Positions 19,342 through 30,599 of a stretch of DNA of 37,500 nucleotides are shown here, piece after piece. Both the position numbers and the translations under genes were made by a program. This DNA is from Cristatella mucedo (Eukaryota; Bryozoa; Phylactolaemata; Cristatellidae), in NCBI GenBank assembly GCA_009760855.2, contig WPIO01000032.1, positions 1,965,001 to 2,002,500 on the forward strand, read 5' to 3'. Every line of letters starts with the position of its first letter. Positions within the stretch are counted from its first letter, which is position 1. The notes under the pieces are model-generated. The model saw only the letters and a list, made by a program, of their open reading frames with translations, was not told the DNA's origin and ran no database searches.

Positions 19342-19749
19342 GTGAGTAAAGTGCAGCAATGCTACTACATGCACATACTGAGTGTCAGAAATAAGTGTCC
19401 GATGCATGTGTTGGAGTCCTCAAGTCAGAGGCTGAGTCATGCTCGTTCGCCGCCCCACATAGGTTCCAGGCACCCGTGCAGACAGGTATCCCATAATAAT
19501 CCTAGGTATATGGAATTGCTTCTTTATTACACTCGGCTGATAGTGCATGCTCTCACGCAAGGTCATGCCTCTCCGGATGGGTTGTATGAAGAACAACCAG
19601 CAAAGGCCTAACCCAAGGATTCTGATCTTACGCATACGCACGGCATTCTTAGCTAACCAGAGCTTGTAGTTTTCCTTTATTTATGTATTTATTTATTTAC
19701 CCCACAATTTTATAATAATACTTCTCTCCTCCTTTATATGTATGTATCT

Positions 19750-19750
<1 letters not shown>
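19342..19750. other. 5' end of intron 7, nothing recognised
   Basis: Unique sequence; a short (TTTA)n stretch lies near 19678-19700. Confidence 0.4.

Positions 19751-19752
<2 letters not shown>

Positions 19753-19830
<78 letters not shown>
19753..19830. repeat. (TC)39 microsatellite
   Basis: A perfect pyrimidine dinucleotide run with H-DNA (triplex) potential. Confidence 0.97.
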
Positions 19831-19832
<2 letters not shown>

Positions 19833-19914
19833 TGCCACCGGTTGGCAGAGGGTGCTCTATGCCTCTACACCTGTTGTTCTCCGCCTCGATTGGCACCTGA
19901 TTGCAAGTTGCAGT

Positions 19915-20085
19915 GCTCACTCTTTTAGTCCAGTGGTTACAGTGCTTGCTCCGACCGAAGTCAGGGTAAATGTATTTGATGACCGAGATCGCGGGCTCGA
20001 GCTCCGTGGCACATGGGGAAGTGCCTGAATAGAGATCAAGTTTTCTTATGGCACTATACAAATGAATTATTATTTATATGAATAT
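19915..20085 (+). mobile_element. tRNA-derived SINE, family I
   Basis: Head tagtccagtggttacagtgc, cgcgggctcgagctccgtgg (B-box region), then aagtgcctgaatagagatca, agttttcttatggcactata and caaatgaattattattta. There is an insertion of about 17 bp between the A and B boxes relative to the 14455 copy. Confidence 0.72.
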
Positions 20086-20089
20086 CTAT

Positions 20090-21735
20090 TGATATATTGA
20101 TTTTGGCATTTATGTTGAGGGTAGAGGCAGCTTCTTCCGGTACGATGGACCAAGCTCATTTTGCACTCCATGCTGGTGTATGTGATAAGGTGAAGTGGAG
20201 TTTTGACTTTTGTCTGTGGGGGAGCACCTTGGTATTTGTCTGTTGTTTGTGTGCTGGTTCATTCTCTCCAGGGACACCTCGATCCGGGTAGCCAGCTTCC
20301 TCTCTCCATGCCCTGGGACAGTCGTTAAGCTGGTCTCCATGCCCCCCTACCCAGCCCCCTCCCGAGTTCGAAGAGACATCATCCTCTGTAGGACATGCCG
20401 CTGTCAAAGCGATGGAGACTCCATTCGAGCTTTTAAAGACTGGCTATCGGCTAGTTGGTTTGGCCAATTCCTTATCTTCGTCGTGTCACGTCTTGATCTG
20501 AACTGTGGCTGTGTCTCCGCATTTGCCAAACAGCTCATCGGCTACTTTGAATATCTTACCCTGTTCTGTGCATTATCACTTGTTCAGTACTGGTTATTTT
20601 TCTATTCTGGTTCCTTTTCTATGCTGAACCGCAGCATGAGTCGCCGTGTAAGCACTTTTGCTGGCTGCTGTCGTTGCAATGTCGAGTGATTTCACTTTTG
20701 TGCCTACATTTATCTGGCAACTTGTCCCTTTTCTGCATCTACTGTTAAGGTGCCTGGTAATGGGTGATCAGCAGCTCGGTTTGACAAGGCTAGGCCTGTC
20801 TGCGCCACAAGCCTATAGTTCACGATCGTTCCATTCGTGTGAGCCCTGCTAGGAGGAGATGCAGTGGCCATTCTGGGTACTTCCTGCGTTCAGCATGCCG
20901 GTCCCGTGAGCTGCTGCCTGCAGTCTTTAATTCGCGTGCTGGGAGACATGTGAGACAGGATGTCCATCCTAATCTCCATTGCATAGGGACCTGCTATGAA
21001 GGTTATTGCACCCAGATGCCGCGCCCGGCTTCCTAGGCAATTGCATTACCTATGCTAGGGCCAAGGGCTATGCTTAGCCCACTCAGCTGTACGTCTGACT
21101 GGAAACCGTGGCTCGCGAAAGCTGCCTGGTTGTTCTCGGCCTGGCACTGGGTAAAAGCAGAAGTGGCGCCGTGCTTGGGCTAGCGCAAACTCGACCTGCT
21201 TCTTTGCTAGCTTCCATTGATGTTGGTGTGGATGACAAGTACATTTGATAGTGGTCTTAATGCTGTCCCATCGCCAGCTGCCTAGTGGTGGCCAGATGGC
21301 ATTTCAGGCTTTGGCCTCCCTCCTCTTCCGCTGCTAGTAGAAGCCACTAATTCCGTGCGACCGATGTCACCTTACCACTTTAGTTTGCAGATCGACTTGG
21401 GATAGCTCAAGTTAGTTTACTTTATGCAATGAGCTGGTGGTGTTGCAGTAACTTCGACCAAAAATGGATTCATGTATAGCAGCCTGAGCAACAAGCGTGG
21501 CTGCCTGCCTCAGCCCACCTCACACGTATCGAGCAGCTTCTGCGTGTCGAGCAGCTCGAGCGTAGGCACGTGCTGCGGTTGATGTGGTCGCTTCATACAA
21601 CGTTAATGTTAGCACTTGGTGGTCAAGGGCTTACGCCAACCCGAGTCAGCAGGCCTAGTGCAGTGATGGCTCAGAGCTACTATTCTGCTGGCTTCCATCT
21701 CCGCTTGTATTTTATTCACAGCCGACCGACCGTTT
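20090..21735. other. Intron 7, nothing recognised
   Basis: The longest chance ORF here (20210-20689, 159 codons) has no recognisable domain and no splice or context support. No mobile element identified. Confidence 0.4.
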
Positions 21736-21737
21736 TA

Positions 21738-21830
21738 GTGGGTGTGCGCGCACGCATGCATGCATGCATACATGCGTGCGCGTGAGGGCGTCTGTGTGTG
21801 TGCACGCGCATGTGTGCATATGCCGTGTTG
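21738..21830. repeat. Alternating purine-pyrimidine tract (Z-DNA prone)
   Basis: Mixed gtgtgcgcgcacgcatgcat and gtgtgtgtgcacgcgcatgt runs. GCAT repeats in the middle form local palindromes. Confidence 0.75.
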
Positions 21831-22179
21831 CTTGCATTTTAGACTGGGCTGAGGCACCTAAGGCAGTCAGTGCTTGCTGCTACGTGCCCATTGTGTCTCA
21901 TCATCAGAATGCCTTATTTGGGCAGCTAGTAAGCAGAGAGCTACACTTGGCTTCGGTACTCGAGCACTCTTTACGTATGTGCTGTATTTCTGGGAAATCA
22001 TCATCGATGAACAGGCAGCGCTTGGGGTGTCAGTGTACCCTGCCATTTTAGTGCGGCTTCGAAGCAGAGGCTGAGTTTTGAAGCTGCATTGCCATGTCGC
22101 ATTCCTGGGGAGTTTGGAAGACGGCTCGATGGATCTCATCTTAGCTTCGTTTTTTAAGCATGCTTGTATTTCCTTTCGC

Positions 22180-22265
22180 GTATGCCATGGGGCTGGAGCC
22201 CACGACCTCAGCTAGACCTTGGTCGGGGCGAGCACCTCAACCGCTGGACCAATGTACTGCTGGCA
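22180..22265 (-). mobile_element. tRNA-derived SINE, family I, head only
   Basis: The minus strand reads tggtccagcggttgaggtgc, then tcgccccgaccaaggtc, then gaggtcgtgggctccagccc. The L2-type tail is absent: it is cut about 15 bp past the B box, near the boundary with the next L2 fragment. Confidence 0.7.
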
Positions 22266-22297
22266 TTCGCTCGTGAATGGCAACAAAGTTCTCAGAT

Positions 22298-22990
22298 TTA
22301 ATTACGATAAAACCAACTTACTAGTTATGGGCAAACAAAGTGTTTATTGGAAATTAGAAAAACTCAGCTCTCACAGTATGCGCTTGGCCAGCATATCTCC
22401 TGTGGCCCTGCATGGAATCTGGGTATCCTGATCCGCAATAACGTTTCACCAGAGTTTCACCACTTTAGCTCCTCGTTCAAGTCTGCCTCCTTTTAGTCAT
22501 GTAGCATTGCAAAATTTGTGCTTGCTTAGATTAGGATGCTGCAGCCTACATGCAGGTCTTCCTGCTTTTGAAATATAAGGCTTACAGTTGGTGAAAGACT
22601 CTGCTGCTGCTAGGATGTCTTTCTTGAATTCTGCAACTGCCACATATCAGTTGCTCTGACCAACCTGCAGTGGCTTCCCATCAAGCATTGTATCAAGTTT
22701 AAGTTTGTATCACTCACTGTTAGGTCCCTTAATTCTCTTGCTCAGGCCTAGCTATCCGAAATACTTTCTGATCAGGCTTTGCAACGTACCTCCGGGTCTT
22801 CGGACTTAATTAGATTGCTTGCGCCTATAGCGAACCTTGAATTCTTTGGAGACCGTGCCTTCAGTTTGTATGCTCTCATAGCCTGGAACCTCCTTGCAGC
22901 TGATGTCAGGACGTGTACTGTCTTAATGACATTTAAAAAGGATCTTATCACCCACCTGTCACTCACAGCACTAGCTCTATCCGTATGAAC
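22298..22990 (+). mobile_element. L2 LINE 3' coding fragment
   Basis: Starts at YDKTNLLVMGKQSVYWKLE, equivalent to the DDKTNLLVMGKPSV segment where the 13080 copy ends. It continues through a degraded LQWLPIK region to FGDRAFSLYALIAWNLLAAD and VLMTFKKDLITHLSL. Several stops. Together with 13080-13920 it covers the reverse transcriptase and C-terminal region of the family. Confidence 0.85.
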
Positions 22991-23049
22991 TGTCGTATAT
23001 CACTAACCATTTGATATGCTTTCCATGTATACTATGTGAAGGGCCTAGC

Positions 23050-23180
23050 ATGACCCTGTCATAGCCTAAGAGCACTTCATAACCCAGGTCGTGTGTTCAT
23101 CTCCTGCAGCAGGAATGTTTTTTGCCCGTTTCAAGCGGCAATTAAAGCCGCCAAGGCTCTTTGCCTGCTCCTTTACAAAC
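23050..23180 (+). mobile_element. tRNA-like SINE, family III
   Basis: Contains agcacttcataacccaggtc, a B-box-like gtgttcatctcctgcagcag, and a tail aagccgccaaggctctttgc. It matches the complement of 28910-29030 over the head. Distinct from families I and II. Confidence 0.45.
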
Positions 23181-23814
23181 CAAAGCTGACGAATCATTAT
23201 TGTAAATTGTTATCCTTAAATGAGTGACTGAAAAAGATATGGAAACAGCTTGGTTTGTATAGTTGTATTGCTTATTTAATTAAGCCAGTCTGTGTGGTTG
23301 CCAGCTTGTCACCAGTCGAGCTATTCTCAATCTGGCTCTTCACCAAACAATGATGATTATGTGGTTGCTATGCTGAAGAGTGTCTGTAGTGCACTAAAAC
23401 TAAACTAGGTCTTGGATCGATGACTGCCTTCCGAAGCCATTTAAATGAAGGGGTCGACGAGTGCTGGTTTGGGCTGTTGCATAGTGGTTAAATTCAGAAT
23501 TTCCATAGTAGATGTGCGATTATCTACTTTGCATTTATTCTCAGGATACGTATTTGAAGATCTTCGTCATTGCTTTATGTCTTGGATATTGTTACCATTG
23601 CCAACCCATATACATAAATTATTACTAATTGTGGTGGAAGTACTATTATTCGAGCTCGTATAGTAATTAGATAGTGAAGTACACGTTCAGCTAAGACTTG
23701 CCATGCACGAGTGAAATACTAGCATCATAAAAACAGAATAGTAAATTTACCTTGAGTACTGAGACCTTTTCCTTTAGTGTAGGCACTTAAACTTATGAAG
23801 GCATCCATATGTGT
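23181..23814. other. Intron 7, nothing recognised
   Basis: AT-rich unique sequence. Confidence 0.4.
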
Positions 23815-24780
23815 GTGTATACAGTTGTGGCCCGAAAAATCCATGCACCTTGGAAACCCAAGGTAGAACCTCAAATATTACAGTGTTTTATAATCTCTAG
23901 GCCAGAAAAATTTTCGATGCAGAATTTGCAAAGGCTATCATTGTTAGTAACAAATAATGCGTTATATATCATTGGTTTGCCTACCAGGTGTGAAAATATG
24001 CAAAGTCAGCCTGCTTTGCAGTGCATTTCTGAATTCCAATGTAGTCATCATTTTCGAAGGATATTATTTTGCAGCAGCATCAGAACACCTCGAAGTAAGA
24101 TTTCCTTGATGCACCAAGTATCCCCCTCAGTCAAAGTGAATCTCAACGTCTGTGTCGGGCATTTCCTCTGTACTGATCAATGATTTGAGCAAGCTCTTTT
24201 TTGCATAAGCCATCGTAGACAGGCCATGGTTCGAATTAATGCACGGAGTTAATGGTGCTGTACGAAAGACAAACCACCCCTCTATTGTTTCTGATTAACA
24301 CGGTTTAAAGAATTCTTTTGAACTTCATTCTAGGTCACAACTCGATCTGTGTGCCAAATGCATTTACCAGATTGTACTTGTACCTCATAATCTCAATAGA
24401 CACTTGTAAGTGCATGCAGATCACCATGATTTTGGCATTTTTGGTCTTTTCCATGAATCGTGTCGAAGTTTTACATCTTTTCTTAGCTCTTTCCATCAGT
24501 AACCGTAGTTAGTTTTTTCTGTAAATATGTCACCACGTTCTTGCATATTCTGGACCCATGAATAGCTCATTCTTCTGCAAGCGCACACAAATGAACACCT
24601 CAAACCTTGACTATTCCTATAGACTTGCCCGATGCAGTCTTTGAGATGCATTTTTCGAAGGGTGCATTCATTAAAAACTACTTTGCCTTGTTCTGATGGT
24701 ACTTTCAAAATATACCATCCAAAATACACAACTGTTCACATACCGCTCGAATTATAACTGTCCACATACTGCGTTTTCCG
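23815..24780. repeat. Repeat with diverged inverted ends, related to 335-985
   Basis: The left end starts tacagttgtggcccgaaaaa and contains agcagcatcagaacacctcg. The right end, read on the minus strand, contains acagttgtgtattttggatg and agtaccatcagaacaaggca. The two ends are therefore related in inverted orientation, as in a DNA transposon with long terminal inverted repeats. No transposase frame survives. Confidence 0.4.
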
Positions 24781-25125
24781 AACCCTGAAGGCTACCAATG
24801 GGTTAGGACGCATAATTTGCTACAGTCATTACTCACTCTTACCAGAGAGAGATGAGAGGCAGTGGGGGAGAGAAAGAGACAGACAGACAAGCTGATGTGA
24901 TACTTTTGTGTGATTGAAAAATGCAGTAAAAAATAAACTAAATTCCTTTCGTCGTTATCCACTCTTAGTTTGGTTTTTGACCGTAGCTTTGATGGACTGC
25001 AGTTGGCTATACATAGCTCGTAGCTGCTTGGTTTTACAGGACTGCTACATATGGCCCACCCTAGCGAATGTAATGTATCTCCTGTTACTCCACAAAGCCA
25101 TAAAGACTATGTGGGTTTTACGCAG
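24781..25125. other. Intron 7, purine-rich patch
   Basis: A GA-rich patch (agagagagatgagaggcagt and on) at about 24842-24895. No gene or element recognised. Confidence 0.45.
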
Positions 25126-25129
25126 GAGA

Positions 25130-27045
25130 GTCTTGTATAGCGCACTGACAGCCTAAGCGGCTTTCCGTACGCATTCAGTAGCCAACAGACTTTGTCTCAC
25201 GAAACACAGAGAAAGTGGGAAGCCTAGCAGAGTCAGAAGAGCAGTTGGGGTAGTGAGTGGCATGGAAGTAGCAGCTCAAGAGCACTGAAAAGGATGAGCC
25301 ATAGTCGGCAGCAGGAGAGTAGTTGTCGTTGCATAAGAATAGTGGAAGCGAGCTCCGAAGTCTAGGAACTGTAGAGCTAAAGCTTCTGTCGCCATCTTTC
25401 AGCGGAAGAATGGAATAGCTAATTTATGGTTCATACAGGACCTGTGGGCACGAGGAGGCTGAAACTGGTGCAGCAGTTCAGCTAGGTACGAAGGAGCCAA
25501 GCCGTGGCAGGCCTTGTGGGTCAGCGTAGGAAGCTTGCTCTGAATCCGTTGGTCAACCGGCATCCATCCTAGCTCTTTTAGCAAAGGAGACACGTGCACG
25601 AACCTCTGGGACACGAAGACTAGCCTTGCAGCCATAGTCATAGTCATCTGCAGTGGCCTAGTTGCTTTCTTTGGTAGCCCAGCCAAAAGGGAATTACAAT
25701 AATCAAGCCGAGACAGAACTAAGGAGCTAGTTAAGTTTTGTGTAAGCCTCTGTGGAAGACAGACCCTAATCTTGGATAGGGATCAGACGTGATGGCTAGC
25801 TGTAGAAGCAGTCTTCTGAATGAAGCTTATAAAATTTAGGCAGCTGTCGAAAGCAACTCCTAAATGTCGAGCTAGTGGTGATGGTCACACAACAGCATCA
25901 CCTATTTGAAGAGCAAAGCCTTTTAATCCAGCCACATGCTTAAGGTGTCCTATGAGCAGCAGTTTGGTTTTATCGTCATTTAGTTTCAAGAAGTTTTCCG
26001 ACATCCAGGATCGAATTTCGGCAAGGCAAGCATTTAGTTCATCAGTTCCTGAAGTGGATTCCTACGGTTTGAATGACAAATACAGCTGACTATCGTCAGC
26101 ATAAAGCTGATGTCCTATTCCATGGGACTTAATCACTTTTCCCAGAGGTTGAGTATAAATGCAGAACAGCAAGGGACCGAGGGCGGACCCTTGAGGGACT
26201 CCACAGGTGACCCGTCTCATGTGTGAGACCTGACCCCTACACGACACGGATTGAACACGATCAGACAAGTACGATTTAAACCATGCCAGTGCCTCGTCTG
26301 CCAGATCGATTGTTGTTCTCAATCGTTCAAGTAGAACATCGTGATCAATGGTGTCGAAAGCAGCTGACAGATCTGGCAGAGCTAGAGCAGTGACATCATC
26401 CCGTCATCATTCCCACGTAGAATGTCATTGTTAACACGGAGGAGAGCAGTTTCAGTGGAGTGCTGCCTCTTAAACCATGATTGAAATGTTTCTGACATTT
26501 CATTCTTTTCAACGTGTTCAACCAGCTGCTTAGCAACAGTTTTTTCAAGAATCTTTGAGAAGAAATGGAGACTGGGCAATAGTTTGCTAGGACCTCTGTA
26601 TCTGATCCGGGCTTTTTAAGTATGGTTCTAACGATTGCCGATTTGAAGGACTTGGGTACGACCCCATTTACCAAAGAAGCATTAAAAATCTCGGTTATGG
26701 CAGGGCTCAGTTGGTCTGCCAGTGAAGACCCCAGAGATGATTTAATTAATTCATTTATATAGCACCCCAAGAGAACTTAATCTCTATTCAGGCGCTTCAC
26801 ATATGCATCGGGGCTCGATCCCACGACCTCAGTCAGGCCTTGGTCGGGGCGAGCACCTTAACCGCTAGACCAAACCAGCTCGGCATGGTATAGGGTCTTC
26901 AGGAGATGAGCTCTTTTTACTAGACCTTATTAAGGTAGCCACATCCCAAGCAGAAACCTCGGAAAACCTTTTTAAGGAAGATCTCAGGTTGTGATTCCAC
27001 AATTGCTTTACTCGGAGGGGGCTTTAAGGAGGTACGAATGTGCAC
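25130..27045 (-). mobile_element. L2-clade LINE, minus strand, interrupted by a SINE
   Basis: The longest LINE piece here. On the minus strand it runs from a degraded SSPEDPIP motif, across the SINE at 26745-26888, into SLADQLSPAITEIFNASLVN, GVVPKSFKSAIVRTILKKP, FNHGLRG/STETALLRVNNDI (frame broken), LKSYLSDRVQSV-like, CGVPQGSALGPLLF and HQLYADDSQLYLSF, with an intact YADD. It ends in LAELLHQFQPPRAHRSC and a 3' tail of a different subfamily (gcgctatacaag, near 25130). Frameshifts and stops make it inactive. Confidence 0.9.
26745..26888 (-). mobile_element. tRNA-derived SINE, family I, nested in the L2
   Basis: The minus strand reads tggtctagcggttaaggtgc, tcgccccgaccaaggcctga, ctgaggtcgtgggatcgagc, then aagcgcctgaatagagatta, agttctcttggggtgctata and taaatgaatta. 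L2 coding sequence continues on both sides, so the SINE inserted after the L2. Confidence 0.82.

Positions 27046-27048
<3 letters not shown>

Positions 27049-27089
<41 letters not shown>
27049..27089. repeat. (AG)20 microsatellite
   Basis: A perfect AG dinucleotide run between two L2 fragments. Confidence 0.97.
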
Positions 27090-27092
<3 letters not shown>

Positions 27093-27485
27093 AATTATGA
27101 AAGAAGTCGACCTAGCACAGATCCCTGTGATACTCCCTTACTTTAAAGGCTCCTCAATCACTGTTGCCGTTACAGCAATGCTGTGAAGTCTCCCACTGAG
27201 ACATGACACACACAGTTGCAGTAAAGAGCTAATGAGACCTTGCTAAGATGACAGGTGCAGCAGCAGGACTTGATGATTGGTCGTTTCTAACGCTGCTGAA
27301 AGATCCGGAAAAACAAGCAGAGAGACTGCCTAAATCTGCATTCCTGAGAATATTTATTTTCTTATCATTGCTGACTCTCTATGGAGTGATTAGTTCTAAA
27401 AAAAAAACCTAACTTGAACATACTTGCTAGGTCTGAGGTTTCGATATAAAAGTGTAGCTGGTCAGCCACTTCTTATTGGAGTCTC
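27090..27485 (-). mobile_element. L2 LINE fragment, minus strand (old)
   Basis: The minus strand gives VADQLHFYIETSDLAS, then a degraded FPDLSAALETTNHQV, then GVSQGSVL. These are the L2 segments [27 protein letters not shown] and GVPQGSVLG in the right order. Internal deletions and stops. Confidence 0.75.
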
Positions 27486-27890
27486 CTTGATATGTCTAAG
27501 GGGCTTATTGATGGTGCATTACAAATATCTTAGTACTGTTAATATTGTTATTCAGTATCTGCATCAGTGCAGCTGTAATTTTAGGACTAAAGCTGCTTCT
27601 AGTCATTTAGCTGATGTTATTCCACTCTTGGAATCCGAGTGGTTTATGATCAGCACATTTCTTTATATTATGTTCAGATTCAGGTCGAGTTAATCTCAGA
27701 TCTTCGATGTAGGGCTAAGTAGGTAGATCAGGTGTATCTGTGGCACTTTGTAAATGTCGAGCCTCCGTGTACGAGACTGAATCCCTTGGCTTTTTTTGCT
27801 GAGACTAGACAGCTTCTTTCGACTGCCGAGATTTTAATAGATAAGTTGTGAACTGAACCATTTAGGTGTTGTCAATTGATATTGAACCGG
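27486..27890. other. Intron 7, nothing recognised
   Basis: AT-rich unique sequence. Confidence 0.4.
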
Positions 27891-27892
27891 AC

Positions 27893-28066
27893 ATGCCGGG
27901 CCGATCCCCGAAGCGCACGTCTGCGGACGAGCCTCTGTCCGCCTACGATCGATCGCATCTTGTTGCCATTTTGGAGCTCAAGGACTTGGATAGGGAGTAA
28001 GCTCTGCTCAGCTCCAGGCTGAAGCTCATTCAAAGGGAGCCCACCAATAGTCACACACAGGGTTAG
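27893..28066 (+). pseudogene. Small coding-like ORF of unknown family (interrupted or spliced)
   Basis: ATG at 27893 opens 35 codons reading MPGRSPKRTSADEPLSAYD, then RSHLVAILELKDLDRE, in a GC-rich patch that stands out from AT-rich flanks. TAA at 27998 stops it, but the same frame continues ALLSSRLKLIQREPTNSHTQ to TAG at 28064, giving a helical, charged stretch. The TAA overlaps a good splice donor (ggga|gtaagc), so it could be a donor rather than a mutation. I do not recognise the family. Options: ORF1 remnant of a LINE, a processed gene piece, or an exon of an unannotated nested gene. Confidence 0.35.
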
Positions 28067-28069
28067 TTA

Positions 28070-28678
28070 TGGTCATTCTTGAGGTTTCCGAGTTGGCAAC
28101 GATTCTGGCCTCCTTCTGTGCTCAGTGGCTCAGTGGCAGGACTTATTTTTGTATTGATGGCCTCGGCTTAATTAACCCCAAGGACCTGACCGGATGCTCC
28201 CTGGGGCTCGATAAACGAGCAGCCAGACGGCCATGATGCTGCTTCCTTATGCAAAGGTAGCCTTGAAAATATCTTGAGCCAGAGGAGTACCCAGGTTGCC
28301 AACAGATGATATGTAGTAAGTGGTTATGTGGGGTGAGCTGTGCCACCGTGCATCTGTGAGCCACGTGAGCCATTTGAAGACTTGTATCAGTTGCTGAGAG
28401 CTCTCCGCCCCCAGCCCTATCCCTGATAGCCATATCGCAAAGGCGTCTAAGGCAGTGTGGAAATCTGTTTCTGCCAACAATTTGATGTTGCATCGTTAGA
28501 GATTTGGTTTGCACCTAGTGTCGTAAGAGGTTGCATTTTTTTGAAGATCCGAAGCTGAACCTTGCATAGTCTGGTCCGGTATTCGAGCGCCTTGTGCTTT
28601 ACTAGTATTGAGTTCAGGCTCGCTTCTTCTGCCGTGATAATTGTAATTCCCTGAGTCAAGAAGCATTTTGTCCCTCTT
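28070..28678. other. Intron 7, nothing recognised
   Basis: Minus-strand chance ORFs only (28143-28514 the longest), no domain. Confidence 0.4.
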
Positions 28679-28679
28679 G

Positions 28680-28795
28680 AACATGCTACCACTAATCATT
28701 TGATCGTGCGCCCTTTGCAGCAAAGGTAGAGTGCCTAGAAAGAGATTTGAGTTCTCTGAGGGCGCTTATCAAATTTTAATGTTGTTACTATTTTA
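28680..28795 (+). mobile_element. L2 LINE 3' tail, plus strand
   Basis: gcagcaaaggtagagtgcct, agaaagagatttgagttctc and tgagggcgcttatcaaattt: the full stem-loop tail with a weak ATT-rich end. Confidence 0.75.
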
Positions 28796-28909
28796 TTTAA
28801 AATCGTAGTAAGATATCTGCACATGGCTTAAAAACACGAATTAGCTGGTTCTTGTTAGGTTGGTAAAAAAATAAGCGAGGGTTGATTCAATAGCCTAATT
28901 TAGATAGGG

Positions 28910-29030
28910 GCAGAAGATAGGGCCTTTCGTGCCGTCGCCTCTAGCTGCAACAATAGAGGATTTTTCTATGGCAGAACTCGAACCAGCAGCCTAGGTTATG
29001 AAGTGCCAGCACCTTACAAAGCAAGCAAGC
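28910..29030 (-). mobile_element. tRNA-like SINE, family III
   Basis: The minus strand reads ggaggcttgcttgctttgta, aggtgctggcacttcataac, ctaggctgctggttcgagtt (B-box region) and ctgccatagaaaaatcctct. Shares the gcacttcataacc...ggt head with the copy at 23050. Confidence 0.5.
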
Positions 29031-29488
29031 CTCCTTACCCTCGGTTTAAGACTTATAGTGCTCTTCAGTCGCCCATTGGAAGCTTGTTACACTGCACAAT
29101 CACGTGTATTTCTCAGAAACACGAATGTCTGTCTTAAAGACGCCTAAAGCCTGATAATTGGAGCGTCAGTAAGCCACGACGAAGAAAAACATGGCACTTC
29201 CATTGGAGCCTGCAACTTCCTGTCTGCATGCCTAAGTTTTAGCCTCACCTTACCGTAAGGTTAACATGTGATGCTGACAAGTCCTTATTACTTTCCCAGG
29301 TGGATATGTAATGTTTTCGATTCGGCTCAAGTATTTCCTCTTGCAAATACCTCGGCGTGATGCAGCTAAGCTCGGCGTACGGTGCAGCTTGGCCGTAGCT
29401 TGAGTAACTAGCCCGACGTTGCCACAGCATTCGGCTAAGCAGCTCTGCCATTTGTTTTTGGCACTTTGTGCTCAACCATTTGTTTAAT
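29031..29488. other. Intron 7, nothing recognised
   Basis: Unique sequence without recognisable features. Confidence 0.4.

Positions 29489-29517
<29 letters not shown>
29489..29517. repeat. (CA)14 microsatellite
   Basis: A perfect CA run. Confidence 0.97.
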
Positions 29518-29519
<2 letters not shown>

Positions 29520-29520
<1 letters not shown>

Positions 29521-30220
29521 TGAACGCATGCACATTCACAGCCACCATGCATGGTGACGAACAAGCAAGCACACAGCAAAGATGTAGAGATGGGGAGATA
29601 GATTGATAGAGGGGACAGAAATGGAAAGGGAAAGTTAGTACACAAATTACCGGTCTGTATGCCTACCTCTATGTGAAGAAATAATGGCAAAACTGCAAAA
29701 GCGCAAGCTTAACTGCTTGGGGAGACTTGTACTCCTCGGCCAAAGGCTGTCGATGCATGAGGAAGTGATAGAAGTACTACTACTTGCACATGTACACTAA
29801 GGCCTTATTATGAAAGCAATTTTTGTGAACCTCACTCCTCCAGATCTTCCGTGATCATGCAAGGATGCCGACCAAAGATATTCTTCGAGGTCTGAAGCAA
29901 GCTGACAGGCTCTACTTTAAGTGGCTTGGACCACGGAGGCATGTTAAAGAACATAATAGCACTGAAAAAATAATGCGAAGACAATGTGCATCTTAATTAT
30001 TTTTTCGATCTTGCTTTGCCATGACACCTTTGCCTTCAATGCAATTACACGAGGATCTGCAGGCCACGTCTGAGTCAGACACGAGGTGCTTAGCTGACAA
30101 AGCCGCTTTTAGTGTTAAAATTCAGCTAGTGACTCCTAGTCCTTAGGGGCACGAGACAAAAGCAAAACCATTAAATCTCAATGTGGTACACATTATATCT
30201 GCAGTTGCTTCTGCATATCC
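29520..30220. other. Intron 7, nothing recognised
   Basis: Purine-rich near 29590-29640, otherwise unique. Confidence 0.4.
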
Positions 30221-30221
30221 T

Positions 30222-30530
30222 GCTTAATAATAATAATAATGCACTTGATAAAGCACCCTCAGAGAGCTCAATCTCTTTCTAGGCCCTTTACATTTGCTGC
30301 AAAGGGAACCGCGATTGAATGGTGAGTAATATCATGTTTGATAAAAAAAACATGAATAATATACTTAGGGGTGACATGCGCAGGGTCAGCATGCAAGTGT
30401 GGTTAGTGGCAGCATGCACAGTGTCAGCAGGCATTAGCACATGGAGGGCGAATCACAGGGACCCACGAAATGCTGCCCTAAATAGATGTGTATAAGTTCT
30501 TTTTAAATATGGTCAAATTAGATGTAGCTT
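30222..30530 (-). mobile_element. L2 LINE 3' end, minus strand
   Basis: (AAT)n, gcacttgataaagcaccctc, agagagctcaatctctttct, then the 3' UTR (ggggtgacatgcgcagggtc, gtggcagcatgcacagtgtc). It is the same subfamily as 16560-17690 and 17865-18232. Confidence 0.85.
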
Positions 30531-30599
30531 GGACTTATACTGATGAGCTCCTGCTAAGTTCTGCAATCATTTGGCTAATATAATTAACATTAAAATCTT

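Noticed and set aside
20210-20689. 159-codon ORF in intron 7
   Set aside because: No domain, splice support or neighbouring coding signal; length is possible by chance in 12 kb.
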